Part shown: positions 47,964-57,592 of the stretch, piece by piece
Layout of the letters: every line of letters begins with the position of its first letter
Position numbering within the stretch: the first letter of the stretch is position 1
NCBI RefSeq assembly: GCF_013362815.1
Contig: NZ_JABFVK010000006.1
Coordinates: 81,088 to 145,087 of the forward strand
DNA: 64,000 nt
Direction: 5' to 3'
Source: Hamadaea sp.
Lineage (GTDB): Bacteria; Actinomycetota; Actinomycetes; Mycobacteriales; Micromonosporaceae
Position numbers and translations under genes: made by a program
The notes under the pieces: model-generated
Told to the model about the DNA's origin: nothing
What the model saw: only the letters and a program-made list of their open reading frames with translations
Database searches by the model: none

Positions 47964-50900
47964 TCAGCCCGGCAGCCGCAGGCTCAGCAAGCCGAGATCG
48001 GTGCCGACGATCAGATGCCCGGCGTCGCGTACGGCGACCGCGTTGACCGTCGCCGCCAGCCGCACCCGGGCCAGATCTGCTCCGGCCAGCGAGCGTACGC
48101 ACAACGTCTGATCGGTGCCGCCGCTGACGACGATGGGCCGGTCGCCCAGCCAGCCGAGCGCCACCGCATGAACCCATCCGTCGTGGACCGTCGAAGGTGG
48201 ACCGGCCGGTTCGCCGGTGGCGGCGTCCCAGGCGCGTACGGTGCCGTCATTGCTCGCCGACGCGATCACGAGCCGATCGCTCAACTCCGCACAGGAGACC
48301 GCGTTCACGTCGTCGGTATGCCCGGTCAGCGGGGCTCCGACCGGTTCGCCGGACTCCGCGTCCCAGATCCGCACCACCTGGTCGTGTCCGCCGGTCACTA
48401 CGACGGGACGCCCGCCGAGCCGGGCGAAGGCGACCGCGCTGACGTATCCGGAGTGCGCGGCGATCGGCGGGCACACCAGGTCCTGCTCTTCCGCGTCCCA
48501 GATGCGTACGGCGTGCTCGTTGTCCCCGGAGATCACCACCGGCCGCCCGGCGACCTGGCCGAAGGCCACCGCGTTGACCACCCCCCGATGGCCGGTGAAC
48601 GGCCCACCGACCGGTACGCCGGAAGCCGCGTCCCAGAGGCGTACGGTGCGATCGTCGCCGGCTGAGGCGATCACCGCCCGGCCACTCCACTGTCCGAACG
48701 CGACCGCCCGTACGCCGTCCGCGTGACCGGTCAGGGGCGTCCCGAGCGGGCGGCCGGTCCCGGCGTCCCAGCGGCGTACGGTGTGATCGGTGCTGCCGGA
48801 GACGACGACGAGCGAACCGGCGAGCCGCCCCAGCGCGACGGTCGTCACCGGTCCCCGGTGCCCGTCGAAGGGCGCGGCGACCACCTGCCCCGTCGCGGCG
48901 TCCCAGGCCCGCAGCACGTGGTCGGCTCCCCCGGCGACCAGCAGCGGCTGGCCGGTCGCGAACGCGATCGCCCGGACACCGCCCGATCCGGCGTACAGTT
49001 CGCCGACTCGCTCGCCGCTGTCGGCGTCGGTGATCCGCACGTACGCGTCCCGGCCGCCGCTGGCGATCACCGGATCCCGGCCCAGGCGGCCGACGGCGAC
49101 GGCGTGGACGGGAGCCCGATCGGTCACCGGATCGGTTCCGGGATCCTCCAGCGGTTCCCCGGTCTCGCCGTCCCAGCGGCGTATGGTGTGGTCGAGCGCG
49201 CCGGAGGCGACGATCGGCTGCCCCTCCACGGCTGCGATCGCCACGCTCGTGACGACATCGGTGTGCCCGGTCAGCGGCTCGGTGACGGGCTCTCCGGTCG
49301 TGGGGCTCCAGAGGCGTACGGTGTGATCCTCGCTGCCGGAGACGAGGACGGGCAGCCCGTCGGCCTCGCCGAGTGCGGCGGCGGTCACCGGCGCGTCGTG
49401 GCCGGTCAGCGGCGGATGCACCGGCCGCCTCGTGGCCGCGTCCCAGATCCGCAATGCCCCGTCCGCTCCCCCGGCGACGATCACGGTACGCTCTCCGGCC
49501 GGTCCTATCGCGACAGTGCGCAGCGGCGTACCGGCATCCACTGGTTCGCCGACGGACTCCCCGGTCGCGGCATCCCAGAGCCGGACGGTGTGATCGGCGG
49601 CGGCCGAGGCGACAACCGGCCGGCCGTCGACTTCACCGGACCCGACCGCCATTACGGCGGCGGAGTGGCCGGTCAGCGCCGGGCCGAGCGGCTGGCCGGA
49701 GGCGGCGTCCCAGCGGCGTACGGTGTGATCGGCCGAGCCCGAGATCACGATGGTCTCGCCGTCGGCCTCCCCGGTCGCGACCGCCGTCACCGCCGCCGTG
49801 TGGCCGGTGAACGGCTCTCCGATCGGCTCACCGGAGGCGGAGTCCCACAGGCGTACCGTCTCGTCCGCTCCGCCGGACGCGATCAGCAGGCGGCCTTCGC
49901 GGGTGCGGCAGGCCACCGAGAGGACCCAGCCGGTGTGCCCGGTGAACGGCGCGCCGATGACCTCCCCGGTCGCGGGGTCCCACAGCTGGACGGTCTGATC
50001 GTTGCTGCCCGACACGACGATCGGCTGAGTGCCCCACAATCCGTACGCGACCGACGTCACCGCGGCCGAATGGCCCGCGTACGGGGTGGCCAGGGGGAAA
50101 CCAGTCTCCACGGAGCGAATGTGGACTCGATGGTCGTCGCCGCCGCAGATCACCGCCGTCTCGTCGTCGAACCGTCCGAACGCGACAGATCGGATCTTGC
50201 CGTCGTGCTGGAGCGGCTCGCCGAGCACCTCGCCGGAACGGGCGTCCCAGAGCAGCACCGTGCCGTCGGCTCCCCCGGCCGCCACCACGACCGTGTCCCG
50301 TACGCGCCCGACCGCGACGCACCATGTCCCGGAGAAGAGCCCGATCAACGGGGGTCCGACAGGCCGGCCGGTAGCCGCGTCCCAGACGCGGACCACCTCG
50401 TCGTCGCCGCCGGAGACCACGATCGGGCGGTCGCCGAGACGGCTGAACGCCACCGAGCGCACCTCGCCGGGATGGCTGCGCCCGCGCGGACCGGGCAGCG
50501 GGCGGCCGGTGACCGCGTCCCAGCGGCGTACGGTGCCGTCGCTGCCGCCCGAGATCACGATCGCCCGGTCGTCGGCCTGCCCGAACGCCACCGTCGTCAC
50601 CCAGTCGGTGTGCTCGGCCAGCGGTGCGCCGAACGGCCGCCCCGTCGTGACGTCCCAGAGGCGTACCGTGCGGTCGGCGCTGGCCGAGGCGACCACCGAA
50701 CGCCCGGTCACTTCGCCGATCGCCACCGCGCGCACCCAGTCGCGATGCCACGTCAGTGTCTGATGTGGAGGGTGCTGCCGAAGGGAGGCCCAGTGCGTCG
50801 CCCACGGCAACGTCAGCCCACCGGCCGAGATCTCGTCGGCGAGGTGCGGCGCCCGCGCGCTGCGGGCCGCGAGCTGGAGGTACGCCGCCTTCTCACCCGG

Positions 50901-53156
50901 ATGAGCCTGCATCCGCCCGACCGCCCGCCGGTACGCGTCCGCAGTGGCCCGGGCGCGCGGTGTGCGTACCTCGGACAGGACGGCCAGCAGCGGAGCGGCC
51001 GGTGTCTCGGTCAGCAGGCGCGGCTCGGCGAGCAGCCCGTCGAGCCGACCGGCCGGGGCGGCGTGCCCGGCGACGGCGACCGCCGTGTAGGGATGCGCCC
51101 GGGCCCAGTCGCGGGTGCCGTCCGGCAGCCGGGGCACCCGGTCCAGCAGGACGTCCACGATCGTGCCGTGATCGGACCGCGCGTCCCGGCCGGTCCGCAG
51201 ATGGGCGCCGAGCGCCGCATGATACAGCCGGTACGCCGATCCCCGGTTCAGCCGCGTCTCGATGACGTAGTAGCCGGCCTGCTCGATCAGCCAGTCCAGA
51301 TCCCGGTTGCCGCAGCGGCGTCCGGTCAGCCGGGTCACCAGCGTCGGCCAGAGGTCTTCCCACGGCAGCCCGGTGGCCTGGGCGTACGCGAGCGGCAGCA
51401 ACAAGTCCCGGGCCCGGTCGGCGGCCGAACCCAGGCGTACGTCGAGATCCTGCCGCATGGCTTCGGCGGCCTCCCGGGGCAGCGACGCCCGCCACCCCGC
51501 GTCGTACGGGTCGGCGACCGGATCGTCGCGCAACGCCAGGCTGCGCGCAGTGATCAACGCGACGAGGAAGGAGTCGCCCGCCGCTTCGGCGACGGCGTCC
51601 ACGACGGCGTCGAGATATTCCGTTCGCAATGCCCGGTACGGCGAGGACTCGACCAGCTCGGTCAGGCACGACCGCACGTACCGGCGCAGGCTCGGGCGAT
51701 CTGCGTACCGCCGATCGAGATGGACCACGTCGAGCGGCGCCCCGAGGGCCTCGATGAGATGGCTGCGCGTGCCGATGAGCAGCCGCAGCGGGGTTCGCGT
51801 CGCGGCCTTGACCAGCGGGGCCAGGACGGACTCGACCAGCGCGAGACCGGCGGCATGCGGATCACCCGGCTCGCCCGCGGCCTCGTCGAGCCCGTCGATG
51901 ACGACGGTGACCGGGTCCTGGCGGTCGCGCAGATACGTGACCAGGCGGCCGGGTGTGTCTACCGCGGCCACGTCGTCCACGCCGCACGCCTCGGCGAGCG
52001 CCGCCAGCAGGCCGAGCGGGGTGAGCCCGCGGGCGTGGACGAACCGGGCGATGGAACCGGGCGATGGAACGGTGTCCGGCGGTAGCGAGTGGATGTTGGG
52101 AACCCGGGCGCTGCGGGCCGGATCGGCGAGCATGTCGAGCCGGGCGAGCAGCGCCGACTTGCCGGAACCCGGATCGCCGGTGATCACCATGGCGGGTGCG
52201 CCCGCGCCGGAGAGCCATGCGGTGGCCTGCCGCAACGCCGCGTGCCGTCCGGTGAACAGCCACAGGTCGTCGCGTTCGACGAAGTCCGCCAGACCTTGGG
52301 CGGCCAGCCCGGCGGCTTCGCGATCGCGAGCTCGGGCGTCGCGCTGGATCCGGAGTTCCCGGGTACGCACGTCCAAAGTGGAGTACCACTCGTCGAAATG
52401 GCGGTTGGGGAAGAACTCCGCCGCCCGTTCGCCGACGAACAGCAGCCGCGCGGCCTGATCCGTGACCGCACCGCCGCTCGCCGCCATCTCGATGTTGATC
52501 TGCGTCACCAGTGGATCGAGCGGGATGTAGCGGACTTCGTGCCCGGCCAGCGCGCGTTGCCGCACTGCCCGGGCGAGCGCCTGGGTGAACGTGCCCACTC
52601 CGGCCTGCTGATAGTCCCGAGCGCCCACGATGACGGCGACCGCCGGGCCGCCGACCGTACGCCGCAAGCGGTTGACGAATCCGATCGCCCCCGCCGCCAG
52701 CGATCCGCCGCCCGCACCGGCGTAACAGGTGTCCAGAATGAACAGCAGTTGGCGGCTGACCATCTGACCGGGCTCGTCGCTGTCCAGCAGCCGCCCGGTG
52801 AGGTCGCCGGCCCGCAGGAAGGTGAACGACCGGTCGTCGGTCGCGTCGGCCATCGGCAGCAGCAGATCCCGCGCCGATCCGGCGACCTCACCGTGCCCGG
52901 TGTAGTAGACGACGATCACGTCGTCGGGACGGCGTACCGGGTCGAGGAAGAAGCCGCGCAACCGGTTCGTGAACTCGGCCGAGGTCAGGTTCAGGCCGAA
53001 GCCGGGGACCTGCTCGTAGCCCAGCTCGGCGAACAGCTTCACGGCCCGGTCGAGTTCGCCGGTCAGCTCCGGCAGCGCGGGCAGGCCCGTCGACGGGTCG
53101 TAGTCGATGGTCGCCGCGCCGACGAAGAACCTCCTCGCCACGCTAGCTCTGTCCAT
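47964..53156 (-). CDS. Caspase-STAND ATPase-WD40 giant protein
   Basis: 1730 residues. The N-terminal caspase-like (C14) domain has the dyad H88 in VVYYTGHGE and C144 in LFILDTCYAG. A STAND/NACHT-type ATPase follows with P-loop GDPGSGKS (327-334) and Walker B VTVVIDGLDEAAG. From about residue 830 to the end there are some 20-21 WD40 repeats, each with a D/GH then TVRLWD-type blade, enough for three seven-bladed propellers. Such proteins are signal-activated proteases in bacterial defence and cell-death systems: the propeller senses, the ATPase oligomerises, the caspase cuts. ATG 53156 overlaps the end of the hydrolase gene upstream by 14 bp. Confidence 0.93.
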   Translation of the reverse strand: MDRASVARRFFVGAATIDYDPSTGLPALPELTGELDRAVKLFAELGYEQVPGFGLNLTSAEFTNRLRGFFLDPVRRPDDVIVVYYTGHGEVAGSARDLLLPMADATDDRSFTFLRAGDLTGRLLDSDEPGQMVSRQLLFILDTCYAGAGGGSLAAGAIGFVNRLRRTVGGPAVAVIVGARDYQQAGVGTFTQALARAVRQRALAGHEVRYIPLDPLVTQINIEMAASGGAVTDQAARLLFVGERAAEFFPNRHFDEWYSTLDVRTRELRIQRDARARDREAAGLAAQGLADFVERDDLWLFTGRHAALRQATAWLSGAGAPAMVITGDPGSGKSALLARLDMLADPARSARVPNIHSLPPDTVPSPGSIARFVHARGLTPLGLLAALAEACGVDDVAAVDTPGRLVTYLRDRQDPVTVVIDGLDEAAGEPGDPHAAGLALVESVLAPLVKAATRTPLRLLIGTRSHLIEALGAPLDVVHLDRRYADRPSLRRYVRSCLTELVESSPYRALRTEYLDAVVDAVAEAAGDSFLVALITARSLALRDDPVADPYDAGWRASLPREAAEAMRQDLDVRLGSAADRARDLLLPLAYAQATGLPWEDLWPTLVTRLTGRRCGNRDLDWLIEQAGYYVIETRLNRGSAYRLYHAALGAHLRTGRDARSDHGTIVDVLLDRVPRLPDGTRDWARAHPYTAVAVAGHAAPAGRLDGLLAEPRLLTETPAAPLLAVLSEVRTPRARATADAYRRAVGRMQAHPGEKAAYLQLAARSARAPHLADEISAGGLTLPWATHWASLRQHPPHQTLTWHRDWVRAVAIGEVTGRSVVASASADRTVRLWDVTTGRPFGAPLAEHTDWVTTVAFGQADDRAIVISGGSDGTVRRWDAVTGRPLPGPRGRSHPGEVRSVAFSRLGDRPIVVSGGDDEVVRVWDAATGRPVGPPLIGLFSGTWCVAVGRVRDTVVVAAGGADGTVLLWDARSGEVLGEPLQHDGKIRSVAFGRFDDETAVICGGDDHRVHIRSVETGFPLATPYAGHSAAVTSVAYGLWGTQPIVVSGSNDQTVQLWDPATGEVIGAPFTGHTGWVLSVACRTREGRLLIASGGADETVRLWDSASGEPIGEPFTGHTAAVTAVATGEADGETIVISGSADHTVRRWDAASGQPLGPALTGHSAAVMAVGSGEVDGRPVVASAAADHTVRLWDAATGESVGEPVDAGTPLRTVAIGPAGERTVIVAGGADGALRIWDAATRRPVHPPLTGHDAPVTAAALGEADGLPVLVSGSEDHTVRLWSPTTGEPVTEPLTGHTDVVTSVAIAAVEGQPIVASGALDHTIRRWDGETGEPLEDPGTDPVTDRAPVHAVAVGRLGRDPVIASGGRDAYVRITDADSGERVGELYAGSGGVRAIAFATGQPLLVAGGADHVLRAWDAATGQVVAAPFDGHRGPVTTVALGRLAGSLVVVSGSTDHTVRRWDAGTGRPLGTPLTGHADGVRAVAFGQWSGRAVIASAGDDRTVRLWDAASGVPVGGPFTGHRGVVNAVAFGQVAGRPVVISGDNEHAVRIWDAEEQDLVCPPIAAHSGYVSAVAFARLGGRPVVVTGGHDQVVRIWDAESGEPVGAPLTGHTDDVNAVSCAELSDRLVIASASNDGTVRAWDAATGEPAGPPSTVHDGWVHAVALGWLGDRPIVVSGGTDQTLCVRSLAGADLARVRLAATVNAVAVRDAGHLIVGTDLGLLSLRLPG

Positions 53157-54006
53157 TCAGGAGCGCCTCGGCGACGGCGGCCCCGGTCGGCGCGGCCGAC
53201 AGATAACGCTCCACCTCGTGGGCGCTCATCCCGTTGGAGATCTCGATGTCGGCGACCCGTTCGCCGTAGACGTCCCGCAGCTTGGGCCGTAGCGCCACGA
53301 AGTCCCCCGAGTCGGTGACGTTCACCCATCGGGTGACGTTCGGCCACTCACCCGTCGGTGGCACCAGCCGGTGCAGCACGAGATGCGGTACGCCGAGCGG
53401 CGAGCCCAGCGTCACGAGGTCGGTGACCGGCCATTCGGGATGCGCGCACAACGCCTCGTACGCGACGACGGAGCCGAGCGAGTGAGCGACGACGACCTGG
53501 GTGTCGCCGGAGATCGCGGCGGCGAACCGGTCCTGCACACCCGCCCGGATCGCCGGATCGGTGAAGTACGCCGTGACCTGCTTGAGCCAGAAGATCAGCA
53601 GCCGTTCGGAGATCCGGGCCAGGAAGCGCGATCCGGCCAGCGCCAGCACCGCCGCCCGGGCGGTGGCCCCGGGGCCGAGCGTACGCCCATCGGGTGACGG
53701 CACGCCCGGATCGCTCGCCGCAGCCGCAGCCCACCAGGCGAGCAGTAGATCGAGTTCCGGGCCCTCGGCCACGTCGTCGGCGGTGAACGGCGGGACGTCA
53801 CCGCTGAGACGTCGCCCGGCCGGGCGGAAGAGATCACCGTAGAAGACGCATTCGACGTCGGCGTCGGCGACCTCGACCGGCGTCGTCAGTCCTTCCAGGA
53901 CGGCGTTGTCCAGGCCGCCGCGCAAGGCGGGAATCCAACGCTCGGCCATCTGCGGCCGGCTCGCGTACGTGTTGTTGATTCCGTGCACCACCACTACGCG
54001 CGCCAT
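53143..54006 (-). CDS. Alpha/beta-hydrolase (lipase/PGAP1-like) coupled to the caspase protein
   Basis: 287 residues. It opens with VVVVHGINNTYASR and has the nucleophile motif QVVVAHSLGSVVAYEAL, as in GPI-deacylase/PGAP1-like esterases. Candidate acid and base residues are in VNVTDSGDFVALRP and GMSAHEVERYL. ATG 54006 is chosen where homology begins. Its stop lies 14 bp inside the caspase gene, so the two are translationally coupled and probably form one system. It may be an effector lipase, or a substrate of the caspase (inference). Confidence 0.8.
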   Translation of the reverse strand: MARVVVVHGINNTYASRPQMAERWIPALRGGLDNAVLEGLTTPVEVADADVECVFYGDLFRPAGRRLSGDVPPFTADDVAEGPELDLLLAWWAAAAASDPGVPSPDGRTLGPGATARAAVLALAGSRFLARISERLLIFWLKQVTAYFTDPAIRAGVQDRFAAAISGDTQVVVAHSLGSVVAYEALCAHPEWPVTDLVTLGSPLGVPHLVLHRLVPPTGEWPNVTRWVNVTDSGDFVALRPKLRDVYGERVADIEISNGMSAHEVERYLSAAPTGAAVAEALLNGQS

Positions 54007-54133
54007 AGCGGCTAATCTATCCGCTACCGGCAAGTTCCGCGGGCGCGCATCTTCTTCTCCGGGCGCGTGCATTCGGGGGCGCGTGTCGATGGCGCGGGAG
54101 TGCACGGCGTCGATATGCTCGCCTCGGATGCAC

Positions 54134-54167
54134 CCCATCGTCCACCCATCGTCCACGCCATCGTCCA
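54134..54167. repeat. Three 11-12-bp tandem repeats in a divergent promoter
   Basis: CCCATCGTCCA occurs at 54134-54144 and 54145-54155, and as CGCCATCGTCCA at 54156-54167, between the hydrolase gene and the NB-ARC gene. With one helical turn per copy it could be a multi-site regulator platform, or simple slippage. Confidence 0.8.
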
Positions 54168-54191
54168 TCCCGGAGGGCTCGTCGTCGCAGG

Positions 54192-56966
54192 GTGACGACG
54201 GCGAGGTTCGAGAAGCGAGCCCACACCGTGCAGATTGGCAGACCCGGTGACGACGCGGTTCCGCCGGGACCGTTTCGCGACCTGGTTGACAGGTTGCACG
54301 ATCTCTACCTGCTCGCCGGCGGCCCGTCGGCCCGTTCGGTCAGCCAGGCGATCTTCAAGAACCGCACGCTGGAGTCGGTGTCGCACGAGACCTATCGGGC
54401 CGCGCTCCGGGGTTCCTATCTCCTGCCCTGGCTGAAGTATCAGTCGATCATCGTCGAGCTGAACAGCCGGACTCGCCCGCCGCAGGCCGAGGCGGAACTC
54501 CTGGCCGACTTCCACACACTGTGGACGCTCGCCCGCGAGGACTATCCGAACCTGCGGTCCGGCCGCGGAGTGCCGCCACCGCCGGGTGCGGAGAACGGCT
54601 CCCGGCCGGTTCGCCGCCTGCCCGAACGCAACGCTTGGTTCACCGGGCGGCGGGCCACCCAGATCCGGCTGCGCAACGCGTTCGAGCAGCACCCGACGGC
54701 GACCGTCGTGCTGCACGGGGTGAACGGGACCGGCAAGACCCAACTGGCGGCCGAGTACGCGTACCGGTTTCCCGATGACTATCCCGTCATCTGGTGGGTC
54801 CGCGGCACCAGCGTCGAACAAGCGCGTACCGATCTCGCCGAGCTCGCCACCGAACTCGGCCTCGGTGACGGCGATCGGTCGCTGGCCGCGCTGAAGGCGT
54901 ACCTGAGCTCGCCGAACCTGCCGTATCTGCTGATCTTCGACGGCGTGGAGGATCGGCAGGTACGCGGCCTGATCCCCAACGGCGGCGGGCACGTGCTGGT
55001 CACCACGACCGATCGCGATCTCGCGTACGACCCGTCCGTGATCGAGGTCGAGGTGCTCGACTTCGGGCCGGACGAGGCCACCGAGTTCCTCGACCGCCTG
55101 CTGCCCGGCAGCAGCGACGCCATCCTCACCGAGATCGTCGAGCTGGCGAGCCGGCTGCCGCTCGCGCTGGCCATGGCGGCGAACGTCGACCTCGAGACGC
55201 TGCGGAACTCGCATGCCCCATCGAGTCCGCTGGTCGGCACGGTCCGGGCGGCCCGGGAAAGCCTGACCGACGACCATCGCAGCATCCTCGACCTGTTCGG
55301 CTGGTTCGGGGCCGCCCCGGTGCCGATGGCGCTGCTGCAACGCGAGGGAACCGTGCGCGGCCGGGTCGGCGAGATCCTCGAGAACCCCATCGAGCTGCGC
55401 CGGACCCTGCTCAAGCTGGCCAACTTCGGGTTCGTCCGGCTGGGCGGTCACCACGTCGAGATGACCTCGCTGGCCCGCCAGGCGCTCGTCGAGATCATCC
55501 CGGCCGAGGACGCCGAGGTCGCCCGCCAGCACGTGCACGACCTCCTCGCCCGATCCGGGCTGGGGCCGCCGGGTTCGACGCTCGCCCAGGGCTATCGCGA
55601 CATCGACGCCCACCTGCAACCGGCCCGCCTGGTCGAGTCGGCCAATCCGGCGGCCCAGCGGCTCATCGTCGACCAGATCCAGTTCCGGGCACTCGACGGG
55701 AACCTGACCGGCGCGGCCGAGCTCGCCCGGTCGGCCGTCGAGGAGTGGCAGCGTCCCGGCTCGCTCGGCCCCGATCACGAACTCGTCCTGCGGGCACGCA
55801 TCGAGCTGGCCGCCGCCTTACGCGGGCTGGGTGCGTACGCCGAGGCCCGGTCGCTGGCGGCGGCGGCGAAGCGGCAGCTGCAGACGAGCCCGGCGTACGG
55901 GCCGGAGCACGAGCTGACCCTGGCCGCCGAGACCGGTGCGGCGCTCGACCTGCTCATGATGGGCTCGTACACCCGGGCGGTGGACGCCCAGCAGGAGGCG
56001 TACGACCGGTCGGCGGCCGCCCTGGGATCGGCCCATCCCCGCACGGTGGACTGCCGCCGTCAGCTCGCCGCCGGGCTGCGGCACGCCGGGCAGTACGCCG
56101 AGGCGGCCGAACTCGATCAGCACGACTTCGACCGGCTCATCGCAGGCGGTGACACCGTCGAGGCGGTCCGGGCCGCCTTCGCGCTCGCCGACGACCTGTC
56201 CGGGCTGGGGCACTATCAACGGGCACTCGACCTCCTCGACCAGTACGCCCCCATGGGCGCGCGGCTGATCGGCGACCACGACCCCGGAGTGCTGGCCGCT
56301 GGGCGTACCGCGGCCGTCGCGCGCCGCCGGCTCGGCCGTCCCGGCGCCGTCGACGAACTGGCGACGCTGCACCTGCGCTGCCGGGAACTCCTCGACCAGG
56401 CGGCGCCTCAAGTGCTCGCGGTGACTCTCAGTTACGCCAACGCGCTTCGCGACGCGGGGCGTACCAGTCAAGCCGAGGCGTTGATCACCGACGCGATCGC
56501 GGCGTACGAGCGGCGGCTGCCCAGCCGTCACCCGCTCGCGGTGGCGGCGCGGGTGAACCTGGCCGCAGTCCACCGGGCCCGGGGCCAGTGGCCGACCGCC
56601 CGGCAGCTCGGGCAGCGCGCCGCCGAGCAGCTCAGGCGGGCGCTGGGCGCCGATCACCCGCACACCATCGTGGCGGCGGTCAACCGCGCCACGGATCTGG
56701 CGCTGACCGGTGACCGGGCGGGCGCGGTCGCCGCCTCCCGGACGGCGTACGCCACCGCCGAGCGTGTGCTGGGGCCTGACCACCCGGACACCCTGGCGGC
56801 CGGCACGAACCTGACCCTCGACCTGCTCGCCGTCGGATCTGGCGACGAACGGCTGCGCGAGAACATGATCGGCGGCTGGACGAAGCTGCTCGGCGAGCAC
56901 GAGTACGTCGCCCGGCTGGCCCGGGGCAACCGGGTGGAATGCGACCTCGATCCGGCCCCGATGTAA
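54192..56966 (+). CDS. HTH-NB-ARC-TPR STAND protein (FxsT-like)
   Basis: 924 residues. Residues 25-95 form an Xre-like helix-turn-helix (GPSARSVSQAIFKNRTLESV, SHETYRAALRGSYLLPWLKY). The NB-ARC domain has RNAWFTGRRATQIRLR before the P-loop GVNGTGKT (176-183) and LPYLLIFDGVEDRQV at Walker B. From about residue 450 to the end there are repeated TPRs of the DHPxT type (LGADHPHTIVAAVNRATDLA, LGPDHPDTLAAGTNLTLDLL). It is a signal-transducing ATPase with peptide-binding superhelix, similar in layout to the FxsT protein at 60543. GTG 54192 is assumed; GTG 54228 is possible. It lies just upstream of the Fxs peptide genes. Confidence 0.88.
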   Translation: MTTARFEKRAHTVQIGRPGDDAVPPGPFRDLVDRLHDLYLLAGGPSARSVSQAIFKNRTLESVSHETYRAALRGSYLLPWLKYQSIIVELNSRTRPPQAEAELLADFHTLWTLAREDYPNLRSGRGVPPPPGAENGSRPVRRLPERNAWFTGRRATQIRLRNAFEQHPTATVVLHGVNGTGKTQLAAEYAYRFPDDYPVIWWVRGTSVEQARTDLAELATELGLGDGDRSLAALKAYLSSPNLPYLLIFDGVEDRQVRGLIPNGGGHVLVTTTDRDLAYDPSVIEVEVLDFGPDEATEFLDRLLPGSSDAILTEIVELASRLPLALAMAANVDLETLRNSHAPSSPLVGTVRAARESLTDDHRSILDLFGWFGAAPVPMALLQREGTVRGRVGEILENPIELRRTLLKLANFGFVRLGGHHVEMTSLARQALVEIIPAEDAEVARQHVHDLLARSGLGPPGSTLAQGYRDIDAHLQPARLVESANPAAQRLIVDQIQFRALDGNLTGAAELARSAVEEWQRPGSLGPDHELVLRARIELAAALRGLGAYAEARSLAAAAKRQLQTSPAYGPEHELTLAAETGAALDLLMMGSYTRAVDAQQEAYDRSAAALGSAHPRTVDCRRQLAAGLRHAGQYAEAAELDQHDFDRLIAGGDTVEAVRAAFALADDLSGLGHYQRALDLLDQYAPMGARLIGDHDPGVLAAGRTAAVARRRLGRPGAVDELATLHLRCRELLDQAAPQVLAVTLSYANALRDAGRTSQAEALITDAIAAYERRLPSRHPLAVAARVNLAAVHRARGQWPTARQLGQRAAEQLRRALGADHPHTIVAAVNRATDLALTGDRAGAVAASRTAYATAERVLGPDHPDTLAAGTNLTLDLLAVGSGDERLRENMIGGWTKLLGEHEYVARLARGNRVECDLDPAPM

Positions 56967-57046
56967 GGCGGGGCGCACTCGCCTGCGGCTGAGCTGGGCG
57001 AACTGCGGCACGTAATCGGACGACTACTCGCGGGCCGCCGAGAGTG

Positions 57047-57153
57047 CAGATTCCCAGGTCAGAGCCGGTTGCATCGAGTGCGATCAGCCGATCGCCAAAC
57101 TTTGCCAAGTTCGATTCCGTGGGCTGGCATCGATCTTCACAACGCCTATCGTG
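57047..57153 (+). promoter_or_regulatory. Duplicated promoter region, copy A (before the small cationic ORF)
   Basis: Three blocks match copy B at 57593-57697 in the same order and spacing: a 21-bp identity (57047-57067), GCCAAACTTTGCCAAG (57094-57109) and CCTATCGTG (57145-57153, holding a TANNNT -10-like TATCGT). The GCCAA elements form a direct repeat one helical turn apart. The 338-bp gap 56967-57304 otherwise contains only the hairpin at 57239. Confidence 0.75.
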
Positions 57154-57238
57154 AGCACCTGGCAAGCGCGGGCGCAGTTCGAAGTCCAATGATTTCGTGG
57201 CGTCTTCCGAACAGGTGACCGCGCCCCAGCACGGAGAA

Positions 57239-57268
57239 GCGCCCGGAGGATTAGGCCCCTCCGGGCGC
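57239..57268 (+). promoter_or_regulatory. Perfect leader hairpin before the small ORF
   Basis: GCGCCCGGAGG (57239-57249) pairs perfectly with CCTCCGGGCGC (57258-57268) around an eight-base loop. It lies 36 bases before ATG 57305 and downstream of the copy-A promoter, so it is in the 5' leader. It could be an attenuator or a stability element. Confidence 0.6.
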
Positions 57269-57304
57269 GGTACGCCCCCAGTCCGCGATAAGACCAGAAA
57301 GGGC

Positions 57305-57439
57305 ATGGTGAACCTAATGGCGGTTCACAAGAAACGCAATGATCAATGGCGACGCGTCGTGGCTGCGCTCCCCCGGGTGACGGCGCTTGTCAAGGCGGCC
57401 ACGGCGCTCCTGCGAGCCGTCGGCGACATGCTGAAATAG
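57305..57439 (+). CDS. Small cationic amphipathic peptide (44 residues)
   Basis: From ATG 57305 (AAAGGG just upstream; ATG 57317 also possible) the product starts MVNLMAVHKKRNDQWRRVVA and ends ALLRAVGDMLK. Net charge is about +7. Residues 16-44 can form an amphipathic helix with basic residues at 24, 30, 37 and 44, on one face. The start codons MVN repeat those of fxsA, and the promoter is a duplicate of fxsA's. It may be a membrane-active peptide, a second precursor, or a signal for the STAND proteins. No family recognised. Confidence 0.55.
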   Translation: MVNLMAVHKKRNDQWRRVVAALPRVTALVKAATALLRAVGDMLK

Positions 57440-57470
57440 CAAGCCCGGCGGACCTGGGCGTCCGGCTTGC
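57439..57470 (+). terminator. Terminator-like hairpin after the small ORF
   Basis: GCAAGCCCGG (57439-57448) pairs with CCGGCTTGC (57462-57470) with one bulged base. It begins at the stop codon of the 44-residue ORF. Confidence 0.6.
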
Positions 57471-57549
57471 CCTGATGCCCGGGTCCCAGCCAGGCCGAAG
57501 CGCCGCACTTTACCTCGACGAAATGCGGCAGGCGACTCGAAGAGCGCTC

Positions 57550-57577
57550 GCGGGACCGCCTAGTCACCCGGTCCCGC
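57550..57577 (+). terminator. Hairpin before the fxsA promoter
   Basis: GCGGGACCG (57550-57558) and CGGTCCCGC (57569-57577) form a perfect nine-bp stem with a ten-base loop. It separates the small-ORF transcript from the fxsA promoter copy. Confidence 0.6.
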
Positions 57578-57592
57578 AGCCGCATCGAGGGA

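Noticed and set aside
48723..52085. 1120-codon open frame on the plus strand across the WD40 gene
   Set aside because: It is antisense to clear WD40, ATPase and caspase motifs. Long antisense frames are usual in GC-rich DNA, and its translation is low-complexity Arg/Asp/Gly without domains.
57197..57439. Longer 80-codon version of the small cationic ORF starting at GTG 57197
   Set aside because: The added part spans the perfect hairpin and has poor third-position GC; the ATGs at 57305 and 57317 are better supported.
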